Source: JANQRA01 sp035550735 (GTDB lineage: Bacteria > Actinomycetota > Acidimicrobiia > Spongiisociales > ZC4RG35). From it: a stretch of DNA of 64,000 nucleotides. The notes beneath the pieces are model-generated. The model was given only the letters and a program-made list of their open reading frames with translations, had not been told where the DNA came from and made no database searches. Of this stretch, positions 17,881 to 26,780 are shown in pieces; positions within the stretch are counted from its first letter, which is position 1; each line of letters begins with the position of its first letter. The stretch covers positions 48,491-112,490 of the forward strand of contig DASZOM010000017.1 in the NCBI GenBank assembly GCA_035550735.1. The letters are read 5' to 3'. The translations under genes and the position numbers were made by a program.

Positions 17881-18576
17881 ATGCCGAGCGCTTACTTCAC
17901 CGACGATGCCTTCCGGTTCCTGAGGGAGCTGGCGGACAACAACAACCGGGAGTGGTGGGAGGAGAACAAGAGCCGCTACGTGGAGACGATCCGCGAGCCG
18001 GCCCTCGACTTCATAGTCGACTTCGGCAAGCGACTGGCCGCGATCTCCCCCAACTTCGGCGCCGACACCCGGACGAACGGCGGTTCATTGATGCGTCCCT
18101 ACCGGGACACCCGCTTCTCCAAGGACAAGACGCCCTACAAGACCAACGTCGGCATCCAATTCCGGCATCTCCGGGGACAGGACGTCCACGCTCCCGGCTT
18201 CTATGTGCACATCGAGCCTCGCCGGTGCTTCGTGGGTGCCGGCATGTGGACCCCGGAGTCGGCGGTGGCCGGCGTGATCCGACGGGCCATCAACGACGAT
18301 CCCGAGGGCTGGGCAGAGGCCGCCCACTCACCCCAATTCACTTCGGTCTGGTCGCTCGACCCTTCCGATCCTCCCCCGCTGAAACGCCTGCCCGCCGGGC
18401 TCGACCCGGACCATCCCCATGTCGACGACCTCCGTTTGCGCAGCTTCATCGCCGGGGCACGGCTCACACATGGTGAGGTCACCTCGGCCACCTTCGGGAA
18501 GGATCTCGGAGAAAGATTCAAGAAAGCGGCCCCGTTTACCCGATTCCTATGTGAAGCCATCGGGGTAGCGTTCTAG
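17881..18576 (+). CDS. DUF2461 family protein
   Basis: A 231-residue cytoplasmic protein of the DUF2461/TIGR02453 family, function unknown. Diagnostic features are FRFLRELADNNNREWWEENK near the N-terminus, the RFSKDKTPYKTNVG block near residue 80, GFYVHIEP and the C-terminal TRFLCEAIG. An upstream extension of 16 codons is open, but the ATG at 17881 follows a GAGGAAAGGGG ribosome site and gives the usual family N-terminus. Confidence 0.85.
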   Translation: MPSAYFTDDAFRFLRELADNNNREWWEENKSRYVETIREPALDFIVDFGKRLAAISPNFGADTRTNGGSLMRPYRDTRFSKDKTPYKTNVGIQFRHLRGQDVHAPGFYVHIEPRRCFVGAGMWTPESAVAGVIRRAINDDPEGWAEAAHSPQFTSVWSLDPSDPPPLKRLPAGLDPDHPHVDDLRLRSFIAGARLTHGEVTSATFGKDLGERFKKAAPFTRFLCEAIGVAF

Positions 18577-18629
18577 GCGAGACCTGGGCGGCCCCAAAGC
18601 GACCGACCACCCGATTGGGGAAATCAAGC

Positions 18630-19034
18630 ATGGCCATCTACGACGGTGTAGTCACCCTCGCCGACGACGAGATCCCGGTGATCGTCGAACTGGACGAGCA
18701 GCACATAAGGATGTCCGCCGCCGGCACCGAGATCGGGGAATGGCGAACCGAGGACTGCCAGATCGTCCATCTCTCAGACTCCACCTATGCGATCACCGCC
18801 GAGGACGAGAGTCTCCAATTCGTGCCCAACCAGCCTGCGTTGTTCGCTGCGGCGGTGGGTCGGGACCGGTCCCCGTCGGTGGCGAGGGCTCCGGCACCTG
18901 AGGAGCCCGAGCAGACGGGAGAAGCTCCCCGGGAGGCGCCCCCGGCGCAGCCCCTGACCATGGGTCTCTTCTACGCCCTCTGCGTGGTGACCATGGCCAT
19001 GGCCGTCTGGTCGCTGGTCACGATCCTGTTCTGA
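18630..19034 (+). CDS. Small protein with C-terminal membrane anchor, function unknown
   Basis: A 134-residue protein with an acidic beta-rich N-terminal domain (about 1-75, start MAIYDGVVTL), a Pro/Glu linker and one C-terminal hydrophobic segment (about 112-133), suggesting a tail-anchored topology. No family recognised. A TTG five codons upstream is possible, but the ATG at 18630 lies ten bases after GGGGA. Followed by a strong hairpin. Confidence 0.6.
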   Translation: MAIYDGVVTLADDEIPVIVELDEQHIRMSAAGTEIGEWRTEDCQIVHLSDSTYAITAEDESLQFVPNQPALFAAAVGRDRSPSVARAPAPEEPEQTGEAPREAPPAQPLTMGLFYALCVVTMAMAVWSLVTILF

Positions 19035-19035
19035 G

Positions 19036-19054
19036 AGGCCGGCTGCGCCGGCCT
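19036..19054. terminator. Bidirectional hairpin between convergent genes
   Basis: AGGCCGGC-TGC-GCCGGCCT is a perfect 8-bp stem with a triloop immediately after the plus-strand stop; two further small palindromes (GTACC-C-GGTAC and GGGGCCCC) follow up to 19074. The minus-strand gene ends at 19082, so this is a likely terminator for both, without a clear T-tract. Confidence 0.65.
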
Positions 19055-19081
19055 GTACCCGGTACGGGGCCCCCGGAGGCT

Positions 19082-19648
19082 TCAGTTCCCCGGGACCTCC
19101 ATCCAGCCGGCCACCCCGTCCAGGAGGTAGTGGCTCACCTCCCGGGCACTGTCGAGCACCTCACAGAGCTGCTCTCTCCCCATGAGGATGTCGACCAGGC
19201 TCACCTGGCTCTTGCCGGTCAGTTGCAGCCTTCGCTCCGGTGCCCCGATGACATCTGCGAACGAGTCGACCGCGGTGACCTCGATGGGCAGGTCGAGGCC
19301 CCCGAGCCCGGCGAGATCGGTGGCCAGCACCAGCAGGTCGGGTGGGTCGCGCAGAGGCGGCACCGCCCAGTTGAAGTAGAGATCGAGGAAGTACTCGTCG
19401 GGCGGCTCCTCGAAGTCGGCCATCTCCTCGAGCTCGGAACGCAGCGAGAGGAGCACGTTGGGATCGACGTCGAGGGCGACGTGCAGGTCGATCGGCCCTC
19501 CGCAACCCGCCTCGGGATGGACATCGACCTCCCACGACTGGCGAAGGGAGTAGGTCTCGACGAAATGACGCTCGTCGTGGACGTGGAATCCGTGCTCGGT
19601 GGCGTGCTCCTTGAAGTCGGCGATGAAGCCGGGGATGTCGATTGCCAT
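19082..19648 (-). CDS. Conserved-looking acidic protein, function unknown
   Basis: A 188-residue acidic soluble protein beginning MAIDIPGFIADFKEHATEHG. It has a GCGGPIDLHVALDVDP segment in the middle and no membrane segments or catalytic motif I can recognise. The regular alternation of hydrophobic and acidic residues and normal codon use support real coding. It follows the YihY gene on the same strand, 56 bases apart. Confidence 0.6.
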   Translation of the reverse strand: MAIDIPGFIADFKEHATEHGFHVHDERHFVETYSLRQSWEVDVHPEAGCGGPIDLHVALDVDPNVLLSLRSELEEMADFEEPPDEYFLDLYFNWAVPPLRDPPDLLVLATDLAGLGGLDLPIEVTAVDSFADVIGAPERRLQLTGKSQVSLVDILMGREQLCEVLDSAREVSHYLLDGVAGWMEVPGN

Positions 19649-19704
19649 CGCTTGCGAGGTTATTGGCTTTCGCCTGCCATTGGGAGGGCCTGGCCGCCCG
19701 CGGG

Positions 19705-20682
19705 TCAGGGCTTGCGACGCCGCCCGATCCAGAGCCCGGCCAGAAACGCCACCAGCGCCGAGGTCGGCGCCGGCGGCGGGGGCTGGGAGACGACGGCAGT
19801 GGGAGCCACGACAGGGGACGGCAGCGCAGAGCCGGTCACCCAGTAGCGCTCCAGGGCCTTGGTGACCTCAGCCCCGAAGAAGAGCACCGCAGCCAGCACG
19901 AAGGCGAGCAGGAGGATGACGAAGATCGACCCGGCGATCCCGGCGGCGTCCTGTGCAGTGTATTGGAAATAGAGCCCGGCTCCGTATGAGGCGAGCAGGA
20001 AGACGAGGCTGGTGAACACCGATCCCAGCCACAGCGCCCGCCACCTCAGCTTGTGCCGCGTCAGCGACTGGAAGGCGACGGCGAAGACCACCGGTAGGAG
20101 CAGCAGCGACAGCAAGGGGGCGAGCACCCCGATCAGGCGGTGAGCCGGACCGAAATCCTCCCCGAACAGACCACCGATGTAGCGCCAGACCGCATTGAGC
20201 AGCCATAGGGCGACCAGGATCAGCCCGATCCCGAGAGACCAGGCGAATCCGATCAAACGCTGGCGGACCACACGGAGGACACCGGAGACCTTCTCCGTCG
20301 GCATGGTGAAGATGTCGTTGAGGTCCTGCTGCAATTCGAGAAAGAGGCTCGATCCGGTCCAGACGAGCAGGACGAAGCCGATCACCCCCGCGGCGTCGCC
20401 GCTGCGAGCCACCGAGTCGAGGAAGGTCTCGAGGGCGCGCCCCACCGACTCACCGGCCACCCTCTCCACCTCCGCCAGGATCTGATCCCGGGCCGCAGCG
20501 TCGTCACCCACCACCAACCCGAGGACATAGACAGCGATGAGAAGCAACGGTGCCAGGGTGAACATCGTGCGATACGAGACGGCTGCCGCCATCCGGTTCG
20601 CCCGATCCTGCCCATAGCCCTGCACAGCTCCCTTGAAGATCTCGAAGACCGTTCTCGCCGTGCCGGCGACCTTGGGCCACAT
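19705..20682 (-). CDS. YihY/BrkB family inner membrane protein
   Basis: A 325-residue polytopic membrane protein of the YihY (formerly 'ribonuclease BN') family, with about six transmembrane helices. The N-terminal RANRMAAAVSYRTMFTLAPL and central ELQQDLNDIF...GVLRVVRQRLIGFAW are hallmark segments, as is the late GSIFVILLLAFVLAAVLFFGAEVTKA. The function is unproven; a lipid transport or efflux role has been suggested for relatives. It ends with a Pro/Ala-rich stretch and RRRKP tail. Divergent from the ligase gene, 36 bases apart. Confidence 0.85.
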   Translation of the reverse strand: MWPKVAGTARTVFEIFKGAVQGYGQDRANRMAAAVSYRTMFTLAPLLLIAVYVLGLVVGDDAAARDQILAEVERVAGESVGRALETFLDSVARSGDAAGVIGFVLLVWTGSSLFLELQQDLNDIFTMPTEKVSGVLRVVRQRLIGFAWSLGIGLILVALWLLNAVWRYIGGLFGEDFGPAHRLIGVLAPLLSLLLLPVVFAVAFQSLTRHKLRWRALWLGSVFTSLVFLLASYGAGLYFQYTAQDAAGIAGSIFVILLLAFVLAAVLFFGAEVTKALERYWVTGSALPSPVVAPTAVVSQPPPPAPTSALVAFLAGLWIGRRRKP

Positions 20683-20718
20683 CTGGCACCCAGCCTATTG
20701 GGCATACACTCGCCCTCG

Positions 20719-21738
20719 ATGAGCCACCCGTTCCCACCGCCTCTGGAGACGATGGAGGCCAAGGTCTCCGAGCAATGGCCCAAAGGTGATTTCGTCTACG
20801 AGCCGAAATGGGACGGCTTCCGGTCTCTCTCCTGGTCGGCACCGGAGAACCGCATCGACTCGAGGAACATGCGGCCCCTGCTCCGCTACTTCCCCGAGCT
20901 GTCGCCCGCGCTGGCCCAGCTTCCCGAAGGCACGGTCGTCGACGGCGAGATCGTCGTGGTGGTCGACGGAGTCACCGATTTCGACACGTTGCAGCAGCGA
21001 ATCCACCCCGCCGAGTCTCGGATCAACAGGCTCTCCAAGGAGACGCCTGCTGAGCTCGTGGCCTTCGATCTCCTCGCCGACCGGGGCACCGACCTCCGTG
21101 ACTCTCCGTTCTCCGAGCGGCGGGAGCGACTGGTGGCCCTCTGCTCGGAGCTGGGCCCTCCGTGGCATCTCACACCGGAGACCGACAGCGAGGACACGGC
21201 GAAGCTGTGGTTCCACGAGTTCGAGTCGGCCGGCTGCGACGGGATCATCGCCAAGAGGCCCGAGCTCGAGTATCAGCCGGGGAAGCGGGCCATGATCAAG
21301 ATCAAGCATCGGAGGACCATCGACGTCGTCGTCGGCGGGTTCCGGGAGCACAAGGATGGCGGGATGATCGGCTCACTCCTCCTCGGGCTCTACAACGATG
21401 CCGGCGAGTTCCACTTCATCGGCCACTGTTCCGGGTTCCCCAACGCCGACCGCGCCGAGCTCTACCGCCGGTTCATGGAGCTGCGCTCCGAGGAGAGCTT
21501 CGACGTGGAGGCGCGGGCACCGGGAGCGGTCAGTCGCTGGTCCGGCGGCAAGGACAACTCCTGGGTGCCGGTGAAGCCCGGGGTGGTGGTCGAGGTCAGC
21601 TACGACCAGCTCGAAGGCGATCGCTTCCGCCACGCCTCCCGATTCCACCGCTGGCGACCCGACAAGGATCCCTCGGACTGCACCACGGAGCAGCTGGAGC
21701 GTCCCGAGGGCCCTGGATTCCGCGAGGTGGTCGTCTAG
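20719..21738 (+). CDS. ligC: ATP-dependent DNA ligase, LigC-like
   Basis: A 339-residue ATP-dependent ligase with adenylation and OB domains only. Motif I is EPKWDGFR with the adenylated Lys30; DGEIVVVVDG, the IIAKRPELEYQPGKRAMIKIKH block (motifs IV-V) and VVGGFREHKDGG follow. Size and layout match mycobacterial LigC, which participates in repair alongside LigD-type polymerases. The chosen ATG at 20719 (MSHPFPPPLETMEAK) is seven codons inside a TTG-started frame. A LigD-type polymerase gene lies 3.5 kb downstream on the other strand; no Ku gene is in the window. Confidence 0.9.
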   Translation: MSHPFPPPLETMEAKVSEQWPKGDFVYEPKWDGFRSLSWSAPENRIDSRNMRPLLRYFPELSPALAQLPEGTVVDGEIVVVVDGVTDFDTLQQRIHPAESRINRLSKETPAELVAFDLLADRGTDLRDSPFSERRERLVALCSELGPPWHLTPETDSEDTAKLWFHEFESAGCDGIIAKRPELEYQPGKRAMIKIKHRRTIDVVVGGFREHKDGGMIGSLLLGLYNDAGEFHFIGHCSGFPNADRAELYRRFMELRSEESFDVEARAPGAVSRWSGGKDNSWVPVKPGVVVEVSYDQLEGDRFRHASRFHRWRPDKDPSDCTTEQLERPEGPGFREVVV

Positions 21739-21742
21739 CGGT

Positions 21743-21767
21743 CAGGGATCGCTCGGGGACATCCCTG
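21743..21767. terminator. Imperfectly placed hairpin after ligase gene
   Basis: CAGGGAT (21743-21749) pairs with ATCCCTG (21761-21767) across an 11-base loop, five bases after the ligase stop and 20 before the next ABC gene start. No T-tract; possible weak terminator or leader structure. Confidence 0.35.
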
Positions 21768-21787
21768 GTTGGGCATGGGACAGGGCC

Positions 21788-22723
21788 ATGCCAGACTTCC
21801 CCGGGATGGGTCAAGGGAACATCGTCGAAATCAGGGCCCTGACTCATCGCTACGGGGATGTCGTCGCCTTGCGCAGCCTCGACCTGGAGATTCCGGCCGG
21901 GGTAACCGGCCTGGTCGGGGCCAACGGCGCCGGGAAGACCACCATGCTGCGTCTTCTCCTCGGGCTCCTCCATCCCAGCGACGGTGCGATGACGGTCATG
22001 GGCCACGACCCGCAGCGAGAGCCCCTCGCCGTCCGGGCCAAGCTGGGCTACATGCCCGAGGGCAACTGCCTGCCCAAGGACCAGACCGCGGCCGACTTCG
22101 TGTCCTACACGGCCCAGCTCGCCGGCATCCCGCCCCGTGAGGCGCGGCGCCGATCGTCGGAGACCCTCTTCCTGGTCGGGTTGGAAGAGGAGCGCTTCCG
22201 CTATCTGGGCGACTTCTCCACCGGTATGCAGCAGCGGGTCAAGCTCGCCCAGTCGATCGTCCACGATCCCGACCTGCTCCTCCTCGACGAGCCGGCCTCC
22301 GGGCTCGATCCCGCCGGCAGGGCCCAGATGCTCGCTCTGATCAAGCGGCTCGGCGACTTCGACATCAACGTGATCGTCAGCTCCCACGTCCTCACCGACA
22401 TCGAGGAGACCTGCTCCTGGGTGGTGATGCTCGACGCCGGCGACCTGCTCCGCTCCGGCCCGCTTCAGGGCTTCGAACGTCTCGGCACGGTCGAGGTCGA
22501 GGTCATCGACCGCGCCGAGGAGCTGGCCGGCAGGATCAGGGCCAGGGGCTTCGACGCCGCGGTGGACGGGCTCCGGCTCGTGGTCGGTCCGGGCGATGAT
22601 GCCATCGAGCGAGCCGTGGTCGAGGAGGCCGCCGCCACCGGCTCCGGCCTGGTCAGGATGATCCGTGGCTCGACCTCGCTCGAGGACCTGTTCCTCCGGC
22701 CCGAGAGCGAGGAGGTGTCGTGA
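21788..22723 (+). CDS. ABC transporter ATP-binding protein (first of two pairs)
   Basis: A 311-residue ABC ATPase with Walker A GANGAGKTT (Lys50), a degenerate signature STGMQQR and Walker B LLLLDEP followed by ASGLDPAGRAQM. The STGM signature in place of LSGGQ is seen in ABC-2 systems such as GldA/NosF relatives. An internal ATG six codons later is also possible. Its stop overlaps the permease start (GTGA). With the next three genes it forms a four-gene ATPase-permease-ATPase-permease operon; the substrate is unknown. Confidence 0.9.
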   Translation: MPDFPGMGQGNIVEIRALTHRYGDVVALRSLDLEIPAGVTGLVGANGAGKTTMLRLLLGLLHPSDGAMTVMGHDPQREPLAVRAKLGYMPEGNCLPKDQTAADFVSYTAQLAGIPPREARRRSSETLFLVGLEEERFRYLGDFSTGMQQRVKLAQSIVHDPDLLLLDEPASGLDPAGRAQMLALIKRLGDFDINVIVSSHVLTDIEETCSWVVMLDAGDLLRSGPLQGFERLGTVEVEVIDRAEELAGRIRARGFDAAVDGLRLVVGPGDDAIERAVVEEAAATGSGLVRMIRGSTSLEDLFLRPESEEVS

Positions 22724-23601
22724 CCGACCAGATCATCTACGACCGCGGCTATCGGACCTACGACGGGGAGCGCACCGGCCCGGCCGGTGCGAGGGCGGCG
22801 GTGTACAAGGAGGGGATCCGCCGGGTCCTGGGCCTCGGTCGCAAGGCACGGGAGAAGATCTTCCCCTGGATGATGATCGCCATCGCCCTGGCGATGGCGG
22901 CGATCGTCATCGGGGTCCATTGGTTCATCGGAGACCTGAGCCAGTCACTGGCCGAGGGTGTCCCCTCCTACGGGGACCTCTTCGACCTCTACAGCTGGAT
23001 CGGGCTCCTCTTCATCGCATTCGCCGGGCCCTGGCTGCTCATCCCTGACCGCACCCGGGGCGTGCTCGCCGTCTACTTCTCCCGCCCCCTCACGGTAGAC
23101 GGCTACCTCACCGCCAAGGCGGGAGCCTTCGCCACCGTCGTCGGCGCCATCTACCTGGTGCCCCAGATCGTCCTCCATCTCGGGCTAGGGCTCATCTCAG
23201 ACGACGGCTTCCTCGCCTACATGGGCGACAACCTCGACATCCTCTGGAAGGTGCCGGTGACCACCCTCGCCTTCGTGATCCTCCACGGTGCGCTGGCCTT
23301 CCTCCTCGGCTCCGTGATCAATCGCCCGGGAATCGCCTCGGCGGCGTTCCTCGGGGTCCTCATCCCGGGACGTTTCATCGCGGCACAGATATCGGAGGCA
23401 TCGTTCCCCGGGGCGCGGTGGAGCTCGCTGCTGGCCTTCGACCATCTCCCCAGGGTCATCCGGGACGCACTCTTCCGGGACACGGTGACCTATCCCGCCG
23501 AGGCGGTCGGGTTCGGACGCTGGACCGCCGCCGCCACCATCGCCGTCGTCTTGGTGCTCGCCGTGATCGTGGTGCGCACCCGCTATCGGAGGCTGGCGTG
23601 A
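22720..23601 (+). CDS. ABC-2-like permease (first pair)
   Basis: A 293-residue membrane protein with about six hydrophobic segments after a soluble N-terminal stretch containing YDRGYRTYDGER, a segment I recognise from permeases of this ABC-2 subgroup. The middle IPDRTRGVLAVYFSRPLTVDGYL resembles the coupling region that contacts the ATPase. GTG start overlaps the upstream stop; the stop overlaps the next GTG (GTGA), so translation is coupled. Confidence 0.85.
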   Translation: MTDQIIYDRGYRTYDGERTGPAGARAAVYKEGIRRVLGLGRKAREKIFPWMMIAIALAMAAIVIGVHWFIGDLSQSLAEGVPSYGDLFDLYSWIGLLFIAFAGPWLLIPDRTRGVLAVYFSRPLTVDGYLTAKAGAFATVVGAIYLVPQIVLHLGLGLISDDGFLAYMGDNLDILWKVPVTTLAFVILHGALAFLLGSVINRPGIASAAFLGVLIPGRFIAAQISEASFPGARWSSLLAFDHLPRVIRDALFRDTVTYPAEAVGFGRWTAAATIAVVLVLAVIVVRTRYRRLA

Positions 23602-24515
23602 CCGACACGGTCGAGATCCACGAGGTCTCCAAGTGGTTCGGTCCCAAGGTCGCCGTTTCCGAGGTGACCATCGGGTTCGGTCCCGGGGTGACCGGGCTGC
23701 TCGGACCGAACGGAGCGGGCAAGACCACCTTGATGCGTCTGGTGGCGGGGCTGCAGGTTCCCTCCCAGGGCACGGTCCGGGTCCTGGGACGTGACCCCCG
23801 GGCCGACTCCTCCGTGTACAAGTCGATGACGCTGGTTCCCGAGGACGAGGCGGTCTACGAGCATCTCACCGGACGCCAATTCGTCGAGCTGTCGGCGCGT
23901 CTCGCCGGTATCCCCGACGCCAAGGAGAAGGCGCAGTCGACACTGGAGGCGGTCGAGTTGACCGGCGCCGCCGACCGGCCGCTCGGCGGCTACTCCAAGG
24001 GGATGCGACAGCGGGCGAAGGTCGCCGCCGCCCTGGTGCCCGAGCCCGAGGTGCTCCTCCTCGACGAGCCGTTGAATGGAGCCGACCCGGTGCAGCGAGC
24101 ACAGCTCATCGCCCTCTTCAAACGGCTCGGTGCGGCGGGGCGCACCGTCATCGTCTCCTCCCACGTCCTCAGGGAGGTGGAGCGCATGGCCGACCGGGTG
24201 ATCGCGATGGTCGACGGCAGACTCGCCGCGGTGGGCAGCGTGGCCACCATTCGGGCCGCGATGACGGACAAGCCGCGTCAGGTCTTCATCGATACCTCCG
24301 ACCCGAGGGCCCTCGCCTCCTCCTTGATCGCCTCTCCCCACGTGATCGCAGTCCATCTCAACGGGTCCCAGCTGATGATCGAGGCGTCAGATGCCCGCGA
24401 GGCGGCACTCTCCCTTCCCTCGCTGGCGGTCTCCCTGGGGGCGACCGTGAGCCGTGTCGAGCCAGCCGACGAGTCCCTGGAATCGGTCTTCAGATACCTG
24501 GTGGAGGGACGCTGA
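23598..24515 (+). CDS. ABC transporter ATP-binding protein (second pair)
   Basis: A 305-residue ABC ATPase: Walker A GPNGAGKTT (Lys42), signature SKGMRQR, Walker B LLLDEPLNGADP and switch His in VSSHVLREVE. The frame is open 60 codons upstream inside the permease, but those codons are an arginine-rich shadow; the GTG at 23598 sits in a GTGA overlap. The C-terminal 90 residues form a small extra domain common in this group. Pairs with the downstream permease. Confidence 0.9.
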   Translation: MTDTVEIHEVSKWFGPKVAVSEVTIGFGPGVTGLLGPNGAGKTTLMRLVAGLQVPSQGTVRVLGRDPRADSSVYKSMTLVPEDEAVYEHLTGRQFVELSARLAGIPDAKEKAQSTLEAVELTGAADRPLGGYSKGMRQRAKVAAALVPEPEVLLLDEPLNGADPVQRAQLIALFKRLGAAGRTVIVSSHVLREVERMADRVIAMVDGRLAAVGSVATIRAAMTDKPRQVFIDTSDPRALASSLIASPHVIAVHLNGSQLMIEASDAREAALSLPSLAVSLGATVSRVEPADESLESVFRYLVEGR

Positions 24516-25243
24516 TGACCCTCACCCTCCATCTCTATCGCCGTCTGATGCGACGCGGCCGGTTGTTCTGGCTGCTCCTGCTGGCCTCGGTTCCCGGGGT
24601 GATCTATGCCATTGCCGCCATCGACGTCGACCAGGACGAGCTGTCCGAGGCGTTCGTGGCCATCCTCATGGGCGTCGGGTTCACCTACGCCATCGCCGCG
24701 CTGATCCTCACCGTCTCCACCCTCCGGGACGAACGCGATGCGGGGACTCTCCCTTATCTCTACATGCGCCCCATCTCACGACTCTCCATCGCCATCTCGT
24801 CTCTGCTCGCCGGGATCCTGGCAGCCGGCACCATCGCCGTTGGCGGCTGGCTGGCCACCGTCATCGCCGGGCTGATGCACGGCGCCGACATGTCCGTCGT
24901 GATGTCGGGCGCAGCTCTCCTCCTCGCCGCCGCGGTCGGATACGCCGCGGTCTTCGTCCCGATCGGATACCTCTTCAGCAGGTCCGTGCTCGTGGGCCTG
25001 GGATACCTCATCCTCCTCGAGCTCGCCCTCTCCGGCCTCGTGGCGGGGCTGGCCCAGCTCTCGGTGTGGCGGATCGCCGGCTCGATATACGTCGACCTGG
25101 CCGGGGTGAGCGGCGGAGAGGTCGACGCCGTGCTCGGCGCGGTCTCACCCGGGGTCGGGGGTGGGCTGGTGAAACTGGGAGTGGTCGTGGTCCTCGGTGT
25201 CGGCGTCCTCACCTGGGCGCTGCGTCGGCGCGACGCCCTCTGA
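24515..25243 (+). CDS. ABC-2-like permease (second pair)
   Basis: A 242-residue membrane protein with about six transmembrane helices. The cytoplasmic segment STLRDERDAGTLPYLYMRPI is typical of ABC-2 permeases (E-R-x-x-G-T). It starts at an ATG sharing one base with the previous stop (TGATG) and ends seven bases before the convergent ligD polymerase gene. Confidence 0.85.
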   Translation: MTLTLHLYRRLMRRGRLFWLLLLASVPGVIYAIAAIDVDQDELSEAFVAILMGVGFTYAIAALILTVSTLRDERDAGTLPYLYMRPISRLSIAISSLLAGILAAGTIAVGGWLATVIAGLMHGADMSVVMSGAALLLAAAVGYAAVFVPIGYLFSRSVLVGLGYLILLELALSGLVAGLAQLSVWRIAGSIYVDLAGVSGGEVDAVLGAVSPGVGGGLVKLGVVVVLGVGVLTWALRRRDAL

Positions 25244-25249
25244 GCCTCC

Positions 25250-26251
25250 TCAGTACTCGTCGTCCGCCCGTCTCTTCTTCGACGGCTGCACCCGGGGCGG
25301 CTCACCCGGCATCTTCGGGTAGTGAGGGGGCCAGGGGGCGTCACCGACCCCGTTCTCCTCGTCACGGGCCACCCACTCCATCAGGGTGTCGATGCGACCC
25401 GCCGCCTCGTCGATGCCGTCGGTGAGGTCACCGGCCGCATCCCAGCGAGAAGAGAAGGAGCCCAATGGGAAGTCCTCTATTGCGATGTCGGCGAGCTCGT
25501 CCCAACGGAAGGGGGTCGAGACATATCCGGTGGGTCTCACCCCGTAGGCCGAGGAGACCGTCTTGTCCCGTGCGTTCTGGTTGTAGTCGATGAAGACCCC
25601 CTTGCGCTCCTCCTTCCACCACGACGTGGTGACCAGGCCGTCCATCCGGCGCTCGAGCTCCCTGGCCAGGGCGAGCACCGCACGTCTGGTCTGGAAGAAG
25701 TCCCAGAGCGGCTCGATGCGGATGTACACGTGTATGCCGCGGCTGCCCGAGGTCTTGGGCCAGCCGGTCAGCCCCAACTCGGCCAGGAGCTCCCTGGCCC
25801 CTGCCGCAGCCTCCTTGACCTTGTCGAAGCCGAAGCCCTCGGTGGGGTCGAAGTCGAGCCGGAGCTCGTCGGGATGGTCGGTGTCGTCGGCACGCACCGG
25901 CCAGGGGTGGAAGTCGAGACAGCCCAGCTGCACCAGCCTGATCACATCGGCCTGCGTCACCGGCACCGGCATCCGGCCGGGCCGCTGGGACGGGAAGCGG
26001 ATCTGCACCGTCTGGAACGGCGAGTTCTTGTCGGCGCGCTTGTGATAGATCGGGTCGACCGTCACATCCTGCATGTAGCGCTTCATCATCGTGGGACGCC
26101 GGGTGATGCCCCGGGCGGCTCCCTCGGCGACCCTGACGAAGTGGTTGACCACGTCGAGCTTGGTCCAGCCCTGCTCGGGGAACACGATGCGACCGGGGCT
26201 CGAGATCCTGACCTCCTCGCCACCCACGGACACGGTGGTGTGGTCAGCCAC
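25250..26251 (-). CDS. ligD: LigD-type NHEJ polymerase/primase domain protein
   Basis: A 333-residue stand-alone polymerase of the archaeo-eukaryotic primase superfamily, as found in LigD (PolDom). It contains SSPGRIVFPEQGWTKLDVV (18-36), the catalytic acidic motif RLDFDP (131-136), KTSGSRGIHVYIRIEP (166-181) with the conserved Ser/His, and FIDYNQNARDKTVSSAYGVR. Such enzymes fill gaps and add ribonucleotides during end joining, usually with Ku and an ATP-dependent ligase. No ligase or nuclease domain is attached. An upstream extension is open but Arg/Cys-rich and unlike PolDom; the GTG at 26251 gives MADHTTVSVGGEEV. Confidence 0.92.
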   Translation of the reverse strand: MADHTTVSVGGEEVRISSPGRIVFPEQGWTKLDVVNHFVRVAEGAARGITRRPTMMKRYMQDVTVDPIYHKRADKNSPFQTVQIRFPSQRPGRMPVPVTQADVIRLVQLGCLDFHPWPVRADDTDHPDELRLDFDPTEGFGFDKVKEAAAGARELLAELGLTGWPKTSGSRGIHVYIRIEPLWDFFQTRRAVLALARELERRMDGLVTTSWWKEERKGVFIDYNQNARDKTVSSAYGVRPTGYVSTPFRWDELADIAIEDFPLGSFSSRWDAAGDLTDGIDEAAGRIDTLMEWVARDEENGVGDAPWPPHYPKMPGEPPRVQPSKKRRADDEY

Positions 26252-26300
26252 GGCGGCGTATCGTCTGGGCCGGCATCGCCGCAGAACAATAGGTTGGAGT

Positions 26301-26780
26301 GTGGTCGACCCGATACCCGCCCCCAGTGACGAGGACCTCGCCGCCTGGCACCGAACGCTGGCACCGCGTGCCTTCAACCACACCTGGGAGCTCCTCGACG
26401 CCGAAGAGCTGACCAGGGAACAGGAGGAGGAGATGCTTGCTTCCAGCTTCGCCCAGCGTCACCACTGGTACCAGGTGGGCACACCACGCAACTGGGCGAT
26501 CGCCGACTGGCAGGTATCCCGGGTTGCGGCCGTTCTCGGCTACTCCGACCTGGCGCTCCGCTTCGGGGAGCGATCACTCGAGGTCTCCCTCGAGCACGGA
26601 CTCGATGCCTTCGTCAGAGGTTTCGCCCACGAGGCCATCGCCCGCGCCGCAGCGTCCGTCGACGACGTGGAGACGTTCACCGAGCACCTGGAGCTGGCAC
26701 GCGCGGCCCTGGCGGAGATCGACGACGACGAGGACCGCGACGTGCTCGCCACCGACCTCGCCGATATGAGCGAGCGTTGA
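26301..26780 (+). CDS. Small alpha-helical protein of unknown function
   Basis: A 159-residue soluble, acidic, helix-rich protein beginning at GTG 26301 (VVDPIPAPSDEDLAAW). Features include RHHWYQVGTPRNWAIADWQVSRV and repeated Ala/Glu helices that could form a TPR-like bundle. No family assigned. The start is uncertain because the only upstream purine-rich sequence is very close. The stop overlaps the next gene's TTG start (TTGA), indicating coupling to the acetyltransferase. Confidence 0.6.
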   Translation: MVDPIPAPSDEDLAAWHRTLAPRAFNHTWELLDAEELTREQEEEMLASSFAQRHHWYQVGTPRNWAIADWQVSRVAAVLGYSDLALRFGERSLEVSLEHGLDAFVRGFAHEAIARAAASVDDVETFTEHLELARAALAEIDDDEDRDVLATDLADMSER

